A stretch of 64,000 nucleotides of DNA from Quillaja saponaria (taxonomy: Eukaryota > Streptophyta > Magnoliopsida > Fabales > Quillajaceae), in assembly GCA_029379385.1 (NCBI GenBank), contig CM055615.1, positions 2,294,001 through 2,358,000 on the forward strand, read 5' to 3'. The notes under the pieces were generated by a model. That model was not told where the DNA came from, searched no databases, and saw only the letters and a program-made list of their open reading frames with translations. The position numbers and the translations under genes were made by a program. This document shows positions 11,598 through 24,500 of this stretch, piece by piece (within the stretch, counting starts at the first letter, position 1; each line of letters opens with the position of its first letter).

Positions 11598-12784
11598 TAT
11601 ATAACTATATATTACTAGTATGTATATATATCATTCTTTTTATCTTTGCATGCTTTTCTAATTAGGTATCAATAAATCTATATTTTTTTTTATAATTATA
11701 TGTCAATAGTAAATAAAATAGAATTTTTTTTGTTTATTTAAGAGTGCCTAATAATCTTAATTTTCTTAGTTCTTCTTAAATTTATAAAATAAAATTTTAA
11801 AATAAATTATTACGAATTAAAAAAAATATTAAGAATATAGTTTCATGATTATAATAATTTTTTTTAATTTTTAATTCATAAAAAAAAATTATAGTTTTCA
11901 ATAATTATATGTCAGTAGTAGTTAATATTGATTTTCTCAAAAAAAATTTGTTTAATAAGTTACTAATAATTATATTATTTTGTAGTTTTTCTCAAATTTA
12001 TGAAATAATATTCTTTAAAATATTTTGAATTAAAAAAATATTTAGATCATAGTTTTCATAATTATATATTGTTGTTTTATCTTTTAGTGGAAGAATTCTT
12101 AAATACCTTATGATTTTTTACAATTACATAATTACTTTTTAATTGTTATTTTGTTTCAAATAGTTTTTTTTTTGTTTTTTTAAATTCATAATTTTTCTTT
12201 ATTATAATATTAATATGTTAGTAATTATTTTATGATAATTGATTTTTTTTTTATCCTAATTCTTTTTAATATGAATAATTTCTAATTTGTCAATAACTAT
12301 ATATCGATAGTGATTAAGACTGAATTTCACAATTTCTTTTAATTTAGTAAGTTACAAGTAATTATAATATAAATTATATTATTTAAATGTTATGATATGA
12401 AAATAAATATTAAGTGTATACTTTTTATGGTTATAATATTTTATATAGATTCAATTTCTCGTTAAAGATTAATAAATGGTTTGGGTACTAGATACTAAAA
12501 CTAAAAATGATCTTTTTTTGTAGGGACTTGCTTAAGCTTGCAAACTCTTACAACTCTGAATTTTAGCTCCTTGTGAGGTCAATACTCCTTGGCTAGAAAG
12601 GGTTAGAATCAATACTCCCTATAGCAGCAGTAAAGAAGGTTACTTGGAACCTGTCATCTTCTACATTCTTCAGAACTTTCTCAACAACACAAAAGTCTAG
12701 TGGCCCTATTAGAACTAACATCAATATCACCTCAAAAAAATTAGTTAGTGTTCTTAGCAAATCAATACCAATGTCATCCATCAT
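11598..12784. other. AT-rich intergenic with one unassigned ORF
   Basis: The DNA is very AT-rich to about 12500. At 12593-12784 the minus strand has an ATG-started 63-codon ORF of mixed, coding-like composition (MMDDIGIDLLRTLTNFFEVI...DDRFQVTFF). I do not recognise it. It abuts the start of the minisatellite and may be a captured gene fragment or chance. Confidence 0.25.
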
Positions 12785-14690
12785 TGAACCAAAATTAGAG
12801 TTAGGGTATCAAAATTATGGTTAAGGTTAGGGTACCATAATTAAAACCAGGGTTAAGGTATTGTAATTAGAGTTCTGGTATCATAATTAGGATAAGGGAT
12901 ATAATTAGGTTAGATCGTAATTAAAGTTAGGGTTACGATACCTTAATTAGGGTCAAAGTACAATAATTAGGGTTAGGGTAATGTAACAAGGGTTAGGATA
13001 CTGTAACTAGGATTAAAATATCGTAATTAGGATTAGGATACAAGGCTTAGGGTAAGATATCATAATTAGGGTTAAGGTTAGGACACTATAAATAAGATTA
13101 TGCTTTGGGTACCATAACTAGAATTAGGGTTTAGTGTACAGTAACTAGTGTTAGGATACAATAACTTGGGTTAGGATATGTAACCAGGGTTAGGGTATCG
13201 TAATTAGTGTTAAGGTTCAGGTACCGTAATTAGGGTTAGGTACCATAACTAAGATTAGAGTTAGGATATCATAACTAGGGTTTGGATAATGTAGTTAAGG
13301 TTAAGGTATCGTAATTAGGGTTAAGGTTAGGTTATCGTGACTGTGGTTAGTGTACCGTAACTAGGGTTAGGATATTGTAATTAGGGTTATGGTACCGTAA
13401 TTAGGGTTAGGGTAACATAATTAAGATTGAGGTTAAGGTATCATAATTAGGGTTAGGATTAAGATATCTTAATCAAGGTACCATAATTAGTGTTAGGGTT
13501 AAGGTACGGTAACTAGAGTTAAGGCACCATAACTAGTATTAGAGTACGGTAACTAGGGTTAGGGTACCATAGCTAGGATTAGGATACCATAGCTAAGATT
13601 AAGGTATGGTAGCTAAGTTAAGGTATGGTAGCTAGGGTTAGGGTACAATAACTAGGTTAAGGTTCGGTAACTAGGGTTAAGATACAGTAACTAAGATTAG
13701 GGTACCTTAACTAGGGTTAAGGTACTGTAACTAAGGTTATGGTATAATAACTAGAGCTTGGGTATCATAGCTAAGGTTTAGGTACCATAGCTTAGGTTAA
13801 AGTACCATAACTAGGGTTAGGATAAGAAAACTATGGCTATGGTATGGTAACTAGGGTTAGGATATCGTAACTAGGATTAAGGTACAATAATTAGGGTTAG
13901 GTTTTGATACCTAGGGTTAGGGTACGGTAACTAAGGTTAGGGTACAATATCTATGGTTAGGGTACAGTAACTAGTGTTATTATACTGTAACTAGGGTCAG
14001 GGCGAGTTAAGGTACGGTAACTAGGATTTTGGTATCGTAACTAGGGTTTGGGTATCGTAACTAGGACTAGGGTACCGTAACTAAGGTTTAGATATTGTAA
14101 CTAGGGTTAGGGTTTGTAACTAGGGTTAGGGTATGGTAACTAAGGATAGGCACGATAACTAGGGATCAGGTATGGTAACTAAGGTCAGGTTAGAGTAATT
14201 AGGGTTAGAGTACGGTAATTAGGGTTAGGATACCAAAACAGGGGTTAGGGTACCGAAACTATGGTTAGGATACAATAACCAGGGTTTAGGTACGGTAAAT
14301 ATGGTTTTTATACGATAACTGGGGTTTGGGTAAGGTTACCAGGGTTAAGATACCTTATCCAGGACTAAAGTACTATAACTAGGGATAAGGTACAGTAACC
14401 ACAGCTAAGGTACCATAACAAGGGCTAGGATTCTATAACTAAGTTTAGGATACCGTAATCATGGCTTGGGTACCGTAACTTGTGTTAGGGTATGGTTACT
14501 AGGGTTGGGGTACGGTAACTAGGATTAGAATATTGTAATTATGGTTATAGTATAATAACTAGAATTTAGGTACCGTAACTTAGATTTGGATACCATAACT
14601 TTAGTTAGGGTACCGTAACTAAGATTAGGGTACTGTAACTAGAGTTAATATATTGTAATTAAGATTAAGATATCGTAATTGGAGTTAGTT
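12785..14690. repeat. ~1.9-kb degenerate 20-bp minisatellite containing telomere-like GGGTTAGGG
   Basis: The plus strand is an almost uninterrupted array of a ~20-bp unit close to GGTACCGTAACTAGGGTTAG. By length this is roughly 90-100 copies with frequent substitutions and 1-6 bp indels. Many units carry GGGTTAGGG, reminiscent of telomeric repeats, but the period (20 bp) and the constant GGTACC-GTAACTA half rule out a simple interstitial telomere tract. The left part has mostly AATTAGGG and the centre mostly AACTAGGG, so subfamilies are visible. No gene lies inside. Confidence 0.92.
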
Positions 14691-15386
14691 TTCTTAATTT
14701 TCTTTATACTAATAAATCTATAATTTATCAATTACTATATATCATTTGTATTTAAGATTAAATTTCTCATTTTTTTTAATTTAATAAGTTACAAACGGTT
14801 GTAATATGAAAATTAAAAAATTAAAAAAAGCCAATAAATTTAAAAAAATATTAAGATTATACTTTATTATTGTGTTCAATCTTTTTCTATTTTTAAAATA
14901 TTAAAAAAATATTTATATTATAAATTAAACTTTTTTATTATATTAATCTATTTATTTAATGTAACTAATAAAAAATATTATTTTATATTAACTTTAATTT
15001 CTTACTATGTATATTAATTATTGATGAATATAAATATATAATATAAGCATAATTCACGTGTAACGCAAGTGCTACAAAAATAATAATCATAATTTGTTAT
15101 TGAAATTAATAATCATAATTTGTTATTAATTTCAAAAGTACTTATAATTTATTTCAAGACCCTCACTCCTCACCTTGAGTATCCTGAAAATCTGACGGCG
15201 TTATCACTTACCAACAAAACATAAACGACTGAAAGGGATAGGAATCTCGCAAATCAAGTCAATGTCAATAAAAACATCAGGTTATCAAATATTGAAACGA
15301 GAGAAATTATTCCAAGTAATCAATCGGGAATCATTACTAGTAGCTGACATGCAAACTCCTTCTCGATGGAGCACCCAGCTCATTAT
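14691..15386. other. AT-rich intergenic downstream of AKR copy 2
   Basis: No gene is seen. A short tandem duplication of AATAATCATAATTTGTTATT lies at about 15078-15130. The last part should include the 3' untranslated region of AKR copy 2. Confidence 0.45.
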
Positions 15387-18300
15387 TCAGATTTCACCAT
15401 CCCAGAATTCCTCAAGGGAACTGTATGAATCTTCATTATCATGGACAACAAACTGTGCCCTGATTAATCTTGCCTGCAAAATTGTTCTAAGGTGGTTAGC
15501 TTGGAAACTCACAATCCCTTAATCAAGCATAGCAAAAGCATTGGATAATGGGAAAACTGATGTATTTTGCTACTAGCGGGTAATTTTCATCTGCGTTCCT
15601 TGAAAATTTGAAGGATGAAATTAACTACTTACCTGTTGAATATCAGAAAACTTAGCAAACAAGTCCTCCGGTATAGACCAGTCAAAGATATCAAAATTCT
15701 CCTTTATCCTTGCTTCTTTTGTACTCTTAGGGAGTACACTGTGACCCTTTTGCAAGCCCCAGCGAAGAGCAACCTGTGCAGGAGTCTTGCTTAGTTTCTC
15801 TGCAACCATATTTAGAATTGGTTGCTGGAGGACATCGCTTTTAATCCAGGTTGTTCCAGGAGAACCCAATGGTGAATAGCCCTAAAACAGATCAAACATA
15901 TTACAGTTCAAATTAAATTTGCAGGTAAAAGAAAACTATCATCTTGTTCATCACAATTAGGTTAACTATCTTGTAAGTTGTAACAGAATCAATTGCATCA
16001 AAGCAAATCTGAATAAAGCAATACAAAATTGCCAATTTAACAGTCTCAAAAATAAAACAAATAAGAGTTGCCAACTTACAGATAGATGAACTCCACTGGA
16101 TTTGCAAAGGGCGTGTAATTTGTCCTGCTGCCATGAAGGATGACACTCCACCTGAACAACAGCGGGAGGAACACGTGCTATCTCCAGCAAATCACCCAGT
16201 TTCTTAGAGCTGAAATTGCTTACACCAATAGCTCGAGCCTTGCCAGAATCATAGAGTGCTTCCATTGCCCTCCAAGTGCTAGGTATGTCGGGTCGAACAA
16301 TGTTTTCAGGCTTAAAGCCTACTGACCCCTTCCTCGTTGCAACTGGCCAATGGATCTTCAAAATTTGGATTCATTAGTTTACATAAATCAAATGCCCCCT
16401 CCAAAAAGAAAAAAAAAAATAAAGAGAAAAGAAAAACGACTGTAAAGGCCATAGATCTCAGAGACCCTTTTCTCACAATTAACATTTTGGTTACAGCATA
16501 CGGGTTTTACATTGAACTAGCTCTAGGCATAGTCGTGGGACCATAAATGGGGTATATACATAGACTTCAACACTAAATATTCGGGAACAAATTTATATAA
16601 GTATACTTACGAGGTACAAATCTACATAATCAAGCTGCAGGTCTTGCAAAGTTCTGTCCAATGCCTTTGGCACATCTTCTGGGGCATGATCAGTGCTCCT
16701 GCAGATCATCTTGCTTTTAGAAAGTACAGACTATAAACAAATCTTGGATTCTAGGTAAGGCAGAAGACACGTAAATGAAGCAGTTCAGCAACATCACTTT
16801 AGCTTATAGGAAATAGTAAATTAGTGAATGTTAAAATAAAACTAACCATAGTTTAGAAGTAATCCACAAATCCTCGCGCTTCACTACACCATCGTCAAAC
16901 AGCTTCTTTAAAACCTCGCCAATCTATAAAAATAAAGGCTGAATCACTTTGTCTAGCAAATCTTTCAAAAATCAAAGCAATTTCCCAAAAGGCTAGAGAT
17001 TAGTGAGAACTAATCATAAATAAAACAGTGAGTGAATATATGTTCCAAGTCTCATATTGGAAATTTAATGGGGAAACACGGGATATAGCAGATTGAAGAA
17101 TCTAGTGCATTTTCTGCCTCAGTGCAATATTGGGCTTCAAAACTTACCCAGTAACACTCCCATTTGGTTAAAGAGATATTTACAGGTGAGATAACGTAAC
17201 GCGTGGATCCATGGACAGAGAGAGCCAGATTGGTAGATAATATGGGTGTGGATCTCTGGACTCTCCAATTAGGAGCATGCCATCCCTAAGTTGTGAGGAA
17301 TCTGATGGTGAAAACACGGGTCGATATATAGGTTCCAGTGTTCCATAAACTCAAAAGACACCTTCACCTAGATCTTTAGGGTGGACACTTCAGGTGCAAG
17401 GAACTAAAATCATTTTGTTTTCATTGAAATGGGTGAATCGTTTCGACAATGACGGAAGCGGAACACCCCCCCCCCCCCTCTGAAGCAAAACATGAAATTA
17501 CAATGTTTCCACCGAAACGAGAGAATCGTTTCCATCATTTCTATAAGAAATGTGCAGTTTTTCGTTTGAAACAGAATGATTTTGGTAAATTTTTTGTTAA
17601 GGAAAATTTTATACATAAGTTATATATACATAATATAAGATTTCTAGGCACTCCTTTAGATGTGATTGAAATTTGATATTGTTCTTCCGTTTGTATGTCT
17701 ATTAAAACTTTTACTTTTGTTTGTATTTGTGAACATTCTATATATTAAACTAATCACGTTAGAGACTTACAATTACTATAATGTGTTTTATTATATGTTC
17801 CCATGCATTTCCAAATAATTTACCATTTCCATGACGTTTCACAAATTGTACCAAACTTATTGAAACGATACCTCAAAAAGAATTTTAGTACCATGTTCAG
17901 TTGTTACATACATCACCTTCAAGTAGAAATGTTTTATTGAGGACTTGTGTAATGAGTATTATATGATCTCAATGCTACTCTGTCAATAAGGAGCAATTGT
18001 GTCACACATTTGTCCCCATGTAATAGGAGCAATTTGTTTCCCCTCAATAATGGAAGGAAGCTGTATGACACTACCATAGGGACAGCAAAAGCCTAGAGAG
18101 CTACACTACATTAATAAAGTAGAAAATTTTCATGAAGGCTTTTATAAATTATCCTGACGGTGAGGTAATCATCAAAGGAATCTAAAAAGTGTGACCCTCT
18201 AGGAACCAAAATTTAAAAAATAAATAAATAAATCATTTCTGTAATACTTAAGTTGTTTACTACGTGAATAGCTCATATATAAGTATTCATTTACTTATCA

Positions 18301-20439
18301 AAAAAATATATGCACTCATTTACTTACTTTTTTTTTTTTTTTAATTTATATTTAAAAAGTTGAAGAATTCTCAAGAGAAACCACATTGTTTATTATATTG
18401 CTGAAGTAAAAGAATAGTCAAAGAGACCAATTATGACATAGAAATTTCCCTTTCATGCATTATGTTAGATATAAAGCAAAATCGATTCTGACTTCAAAGA
18501 ATACACCTCTTTTAATGAGTAATTGAAATATTATTTTTATGCTTCCATTGGTGGCAAAATTGAGGACAGTATTTTCTTCATACATAAAGACAACCTGACT
18601 ATATGAAGGGGATGATACCAAAGTTCACATAAAGCTAAGTTATACTATTCAAGAAGTTTACCTCCTTCTCATTGCGATAGACTTGAGCACAATCAATATG
18701 ACGGTAACCAGTCTGCAATGACAAGTAAACATGTCAGTTGAATATTATACAACAAACAGATGCAATAACTAATCAAAACCAACCCACGAGAAGTTTTATT
18801 TCTTATTTTCCTTTTGATGAATCCATTTTTTATTTAAGCATAAGTTGTAAACCTGAAACAAAGCAGCCAACCATTATAGCACCTACACACTCAACTTGCT
18901 AATTAAGCATCTCCAGTTTGACACATTACCCTAGACCTGAGCTGAAGAGCACCACCCACCCAGCCCATCATTTGACGGGCTTAGAAGATTTCCAAAGGCC
19001 TGTTAGGTGTGCTTTGGCTAAAGATTTTAGGCATGATCAAATTCTTGGGCAGGCTTGGGTTTTGGCACTCAGAAGGTTCTCTTTCTACTCCTAAAATTAG
19101 AGAAAGAAAATGTTATTTGATTACCTATCTTTGTGAAATTATTCCCATAAGGATATTGATAACAATGCTTGCTTATAGTCTGCTAAAAATATTGCTTGTC
19201 ATTCTTGCATTTTATTTTTAGATAGCTATTCTTATAGTGCCTTTCATTTTATTAACAACTTCAGGAACAAAACCAAGTGGAAGTAGTGACAGTTGATTAT
19301 TTCAGCTAGTTAAAGATCGGGCTCAGCAAGCAGGATTCTCATCCTAATTTAGATTAGGCTGGGGCTTAGAAAACAAGCTATGTCTCATTGTTCAGGCTGG
19401 GCCGAGCTTGGGAATATAGGCTGAGCCTTATTGTGCACATGTAGCCCAGCTAGCTGTCCCATGTTCAGGTCTATTTCCACCTCATGGAAAGTTACAGTTA
19501 AGATTGTATGACACATCATTTTGAAAGCTACACAAGATCTAACTATCTCTCTAACATCAGAGTCCAATTGATCCTCACTTTGAAACTGCTATACGAATTA
19601 TACATTTCTGTCCATCCAAAATGGAGTAGATAAAGCTATTCCAATCAATTCAGCATAATTCATAATATGTTTTTTTTCTAATTCAATAGATGATCAATCA
19701 CTTCACTCTTATTGCGAATACTTACCAACTTGGTGAATGTGAGAATCTCAAGATCCGCACCCATATAAGCGGTTTAATTTCACTAGAATTCCCATTCTAC
19801 CTCATCATGTAACATCATATTCCATCAACCAATATCACACATCACTAATGAAACAACATACTTCAGACAATTTCTTTCACAACCTCTAGGCTCTTGCCTA
19901 ATTCCACAAATATAAACTTCACAATGATAGTATAATAGCTTTTACCCCAAATATTGCAATTTACCACCATATCACAGACATCTCAAAAATAAGCAGAAAG
20001 CCCTTAAGAGTCAAAGGGATTGCCTCCGTGGTCCCTCAATTTATAACTGCCTAATCCCATAAGATTAAGTTATGCTCCTACATTATTCCGCATTTCATTA
20101 CAAAGTTTGAAGATTTCTATCTACATCAACAAAAAATTTGAAACATTTAAGGCTTCCATAAATTACCCACATCACCAAAATAGAGAAAAGTGAAAATCAT
20201 ATACCATAGATAACAAATCGATTAAAGAAGAGTTTTCAAAAATTAGACCAACAAGTAAAATGGTGGCAACTGAATTATATTTAATCAAGAAAGTACTTCA
20301 AATGAAAAAAAGAAACACATATCAATACCTTTACCGCTGCAGCTACAGCTTCACCAACAAGACCGGGTTCAGCCTGCCAAGTTCCTAAACCTACAGAAGG
20401 AATCTTAGCTCCAGTGTTCAAGGAGAAAAAGTGAACCAT
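15387..20439 (-). CDS. aldo-keto reductase (AKR4C type), tandem copy 2, intact
   Basis: Exons: 20329-20439, 18662-18712, 16847-16923, 16611-16698, 16080-16355, 15633-15881 and 15387-15473, giving 312 aa, a normal AKR4C length. The spliced frame is open and all introns are GT-AG. Catalytic tetrad: Asp44, Tyr49 (HIDCAQVY), Lys78 (WITSKLW) and His111 (IHWP). [10 protein letters not shown] and [14 protein letters not shown] are the family's conserved barrel and NADP-phosphate-binding segments, and the end is EEFWDGEI. The role known for the family is NADPH-dependent detoxification of lipid-derived and sugar-derived carbonyls in cytosol or chloroplast. No transit peptide is visible. The chosen ATG ([10 protein letters not shown]) is the first ATG in frame. 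The frame extends 19 codons upstream to a TTG-GCT-ACC after a TAA, which hints at a lost older start. Introns 1 and 2 exceed 1.6 kb and carry element-like inserts. Confidence 0.93.
17406..17587. mobile_element. MITE-like inverted-repeat insertion in intron 2 of AKR copy 2
   Basis: The left end AAAATCATTTTGTTTTCA (from 17407) is matched in inverted orientation by TTGAAACAGAATGATTTT ending near 17583. The ~180-bp interior repeats GAATCGTTTC and contains a run of about 15 C near 17466. It has no coding capacity. Target duplication is not clear. Confidence 0.4.
18933..19478. mobile_element. possible short inverted-repeat element in intron 1 of AKR copy 2
   Basis: TAGACCTGAGC near 18933 and GTTCAGGTCTA near 19468-19478 form an 11-bp terminal inverted repeat with one mismatch, around GC-richer DNA (CAGCCCATC, GGGCCGAGC) that stands out from the intron. 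No 8-bp target duplication was found, so the call is tentative. Confidence 0.25.
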
Positions 20440-21558
20440 TTTCACACTTGGATCAGATTGCCAAACCGAAGAATAATCAATGGAATCGGTAGCCAAGTTT
20501 TAGGGAGGCAATAAGAGAATTTGTAGTGCGAGTGTGCGACTGTCGGTGAAAACCTTTTTCCCAGAATATTGTTTGAGAATCTTAGACTGCCACGCACGCC
20601 CATTTGACGGGTTTGATTTGGAATATTATCCTCACCGTTGCTTTCGTTGCGTGGCCTGTTATAGAACGTCCGATTGTTGACTCGGATATATATGAATGAA
20701 AACGGGTTTGATTTAGAATATTAAACTAAAAATGATTTTTTATATGCTCTAACAGAAATTGAACTTAATTCGATAAATTTGATAAAGAATGTGTGTTTTT
20801 ACGAATTTGAGTATTGTGAATAAAACTTTTATAAATTTTTTAATTTTAATATAATAATTATTTTTTCTCCAAATGTATATAAACTTGTCCGAATACTTTC
20901 TAATTACTACTCTAAAAATTAAAGATTAAATGTCACTTAAGGAAAACTACAAGTATTAAAGTACAATGTGGCTTTGAAAAAAAAAAAAAAAAATTCATTA
21001 CTTAAACACAAACATGGACTGAAACAATCATTCATGCAGTTTTAGATTCTTAACTTTTACTAAATTGGAAGTTATGCAATTGGTTTATTAAATTAAATTG
21101 AATATTCAATGGTTAATTAGAAAAAACAAGTCCTTTTTCAAGGCTTCAATCTGCTTTTTTTTTTTTTTTTTTTTTCTTTCTTTCTTAATACGAAGCATAT
21201 GACTCCAACAATTTAAACCACTAGTTAAGGATTGTTCCTTATTTGATAAAATTGAAACTAAGTGGCAATTCAATAGGGAATTATAATAAGTTGATAACTA
21301 CTTAAAGTCAGAGCCTTCTGCTCATCTTCACATACCCAAACAGTATCAATTATTTTCAGCACTTCATGCTTCTACTCCACCACAGTACTACTCTGTCCTC
21401 TCCATCTTGATGTGCTCAACAAATAATCAGTCCTGAATTTCAGAATCAAATAGCTTCATGTCTATGTCTGCATCAAGCATTGCATATAAAACAGACATTT
21501 TACAACTAAAATACCAAGAGGGGAGGTGCTGGATGGACTACATAAACACCAGTATTGA
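20440..21558. other. intergenic, AKR copy 2 promoter to AKR copy 3 3' end
   Basis: No gene is seen. The region holds the promoter of copy 2 (near 20440-20700) and the 3' flank of copy 3. A/T homopolymers occur at 20978 and 21157. Confidence 0.45.
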
Positions 21559-24500
21559 CTACTCGCTATCCCAGAGTTCTTCAATGGTCTTGTAGGGACC
21601 AAAGGTTTCGTGCACAAATGAGGCACCTGTTACTAGTTTAGCCTGCAAGAATAAATCTAAATAGTAAGGTAATTGAATGATTCCTTCCTCGTTAGCCATC
21701 TCTAAAGTTTCTAGAACATTTTGAATTTACCTAATCCCCACTACCATTACAATGATCATCTTTATCTAGCAATTACAAGCACTGCAGGGAGTCTGGCATA
21801 TTAACACTGGAGAGCAGAGTGGGAGAGAGTAAAAATCAAAGCAAGCTATTTACCTGCTCAATTTCAGAGAACTTAACAAACAAGTTCGTAGGTATAGACC
21901 AGTTTAAAACATCCAAGTTTTCCCTGATCCTAGCCTCGTTTGTGCTCTTAGGCAGTACACTGTGACCCATTTGCAGTCCCCATCGAAGAGCTATTTGAGC
22001 TGGGGTCCTCCCCAAGTTCTCTGCAATCGAGAAGAGAACCGGAGTCTTAAGGATTTCACTCCTAAGAGTTCCCTTACCCAAGGGTGAATACCCCTGGCAT
22101 AAGACATCCATCATAACTGATCAGCAGAGTGATATTTCATCATGGATACATAATTACTAACAGAAATATACAAGTGTTTAAAATATATAAATGGATGTCT
22201 CATACACGTATGCATTAGTCAATATAAAAATAAAAAAAATAAAAAAATTCAAATGTTCTCCTCAATTTTGGCTTTTGGGCTTATACATGTCTGTATGAGT
22301 ATTTTATAATGAACTCCTTAATAAATATGGTTATCATAAATAATTTTGAATCTGCATATAAACTTACAGATAGGTGGACTCCTTTAGATTTACAAAATGC
22401 ATGTAACTTCTGCTGCTGCCATGAAGGGTGACATTCTACTTGATTAACAGCAGGATGCACGCTTGCTACCTCCAACAAATTCTGCAGCTTCTTTGAAGAG
22501 AAATTGCTCACTCCAATAGCTCGAACCTTGCCAGAATTGTAAAGTGCCTCCATTGCTCTCCATGTACTGGGTATGTCAGGCTGGGTAAGATTCTCAGGCT
22601 TATCATCTATAGTCCCCCTTTTCATTTTGACTGGCCAGTGGATCTAAAGGTAAATTAACACATTCAGTAATTGGAATACTTCAGTACAAGAAACTAAACA
22701 CTGTTCGTGTACGGCTCCTAAAGTTTATAAATATCTCAACCTCATTGATATATGTCATGGTATAACATTATCCCCGTTTGACATAGATGACAAACTACAG
22801 AAGCTAAAGAATTTATTGTTGCAAAACATTATTAACATAAATATTAATGCATACAAGATAGAGATCCAGATAGTCAAGTTGCAAGTCCTGCAAAGTTCTG
22901 TCAAATGCCTTTGGTACATCTTCTGGCTCATGATCAGTACACCTGAATATAAAGGTAATTTCATTAGGTAGTTACAACTTGCAGGTTAGGAAGTTAGATG
23001 CTAACACGGATTCTATGGTCAAATTCTCGTCAAACCTAAGAAATGGGAAGAATGTGTTCAGGTTACAGATAATCCACCAAATGCTTGGGACTAGGAAAAA
23101 GAGTTCTCAAGATAAGGGACTAGTCTCTTGCAGTATCAGTTGGTTAATAGATGATAGCAAAAAGCTGTTCATATTAAGTTGACAACAATTGGAACCTATG
23201 TTTCTGCAGCTATTCAGTTTACACGTGTCAGACACATATTGGACACCTCGAGTAGACACTATCAAATCAAATATATAAATAAGGAAATTCTAACATATAC
23301 CAATATAGGTATAAGTTTTCAATGCCCACTTTTATAGTGGACAAAAAAAATCCATCATTTACTTGTTAAAACTAATTAATCATTAAAAAGTATTTAAATA
23401 TTTTAAATATAAGACACATTTAATGTTAAATAAAGTCTCTCTTCATTAATGATTGATCTTTTGTCTCTTCTAAAATCAGGTTTTTTTTTTTTTTAATATT
23501 TTTTTTGAAATTTCTCCTTTCATGACCAATATAAATCTATTAATGGCAGTTTTAACTCATCTGATTTTGATTCTCTTGTTTTTTCTTGATGTAGTTTAAA
23601 TCTTCCACCAATCACCTGCTATGCTTTTCAATTACTTGCATAAACTCTTTTCCTTCTTCATTTCATTATTAACTCTTCTCCTTCTTCATCATTTCATTAA
23701 TTAGTACAGATTATATAATATGATGAGTCAATTATAAATCTGTAAGAAGACTTAATTGTTTATGTTTCCTTTATATTCACCAAAAATTTTGCTTAGGAAG
23801 GTTTCCTTAACCCTTAGGAGTTGGGAATATTCTGAAAGTCCGACACCACATCTCGATTTCTTAAAAGTGAGCTTCATTTAGTAAGATGTCGTGAGAATTA
23901 ACAAACAAAAATTGAACCAGTTAAGGAAGGATGTGCACTTTTGAACTTTCACATTGAATTATTATCCAATAATTTGGCACACGCACCTGCTGTTTTGGTC
24001 TCCATGCACTATCCAAAAATTTTAAATTTAAATCACATCAAGAAAAAAACACGAGAGAATTAAAAGCAAAATATTCAAGATGTGTGAAAATTATCATTGA
24101 TAGATTTATATTGGCCGTGAAAGGGGAGATTTCAAAAAACAAAAAATCTGGTTTTAGAAGAGAGAAATAATCAAACATTAATGAAGAGAGGAAAATTATT
24201 TAACATTATATATTTAAAATACTAAAATATCCTTTAATAATTAATTAATTTTAACAAGTAAATAAAAGTTTTTTTTTCACTTGAAAGAGTAGACATTGAT
24301 AACTTACATGGTGTATGTTAGGATTCCTTTTATTTTATAATACTTAATTTTTGTTAAAAAAATTCATAAAGTAATAATACACTAGAATATGAATAATAAA
24401 TTAAAATCTGGATGATAAATAGACTTATTGTAGAAGTATTGTAATCATAATGTGGTATCTGTCATTTATTTTTTTCCTATTTATATTATTATTACAATAT

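Noticed and set aside
12785..14690. CRISPR array or true interstitial telomere
   Set aside because: Units are contiguous 20-bp degenerate repeats with no unique spacers, and the plant telomere repeat TTTAGGG is not tandemly present.
15055..15075. second Helitron 3' end (CACGTGTAACGCAAGTGCTAC)
   Set aside because: The hairpin is poor and the terminal bases do not fit CTRR followed by T. No matching 5' end was found around the minisatellite.
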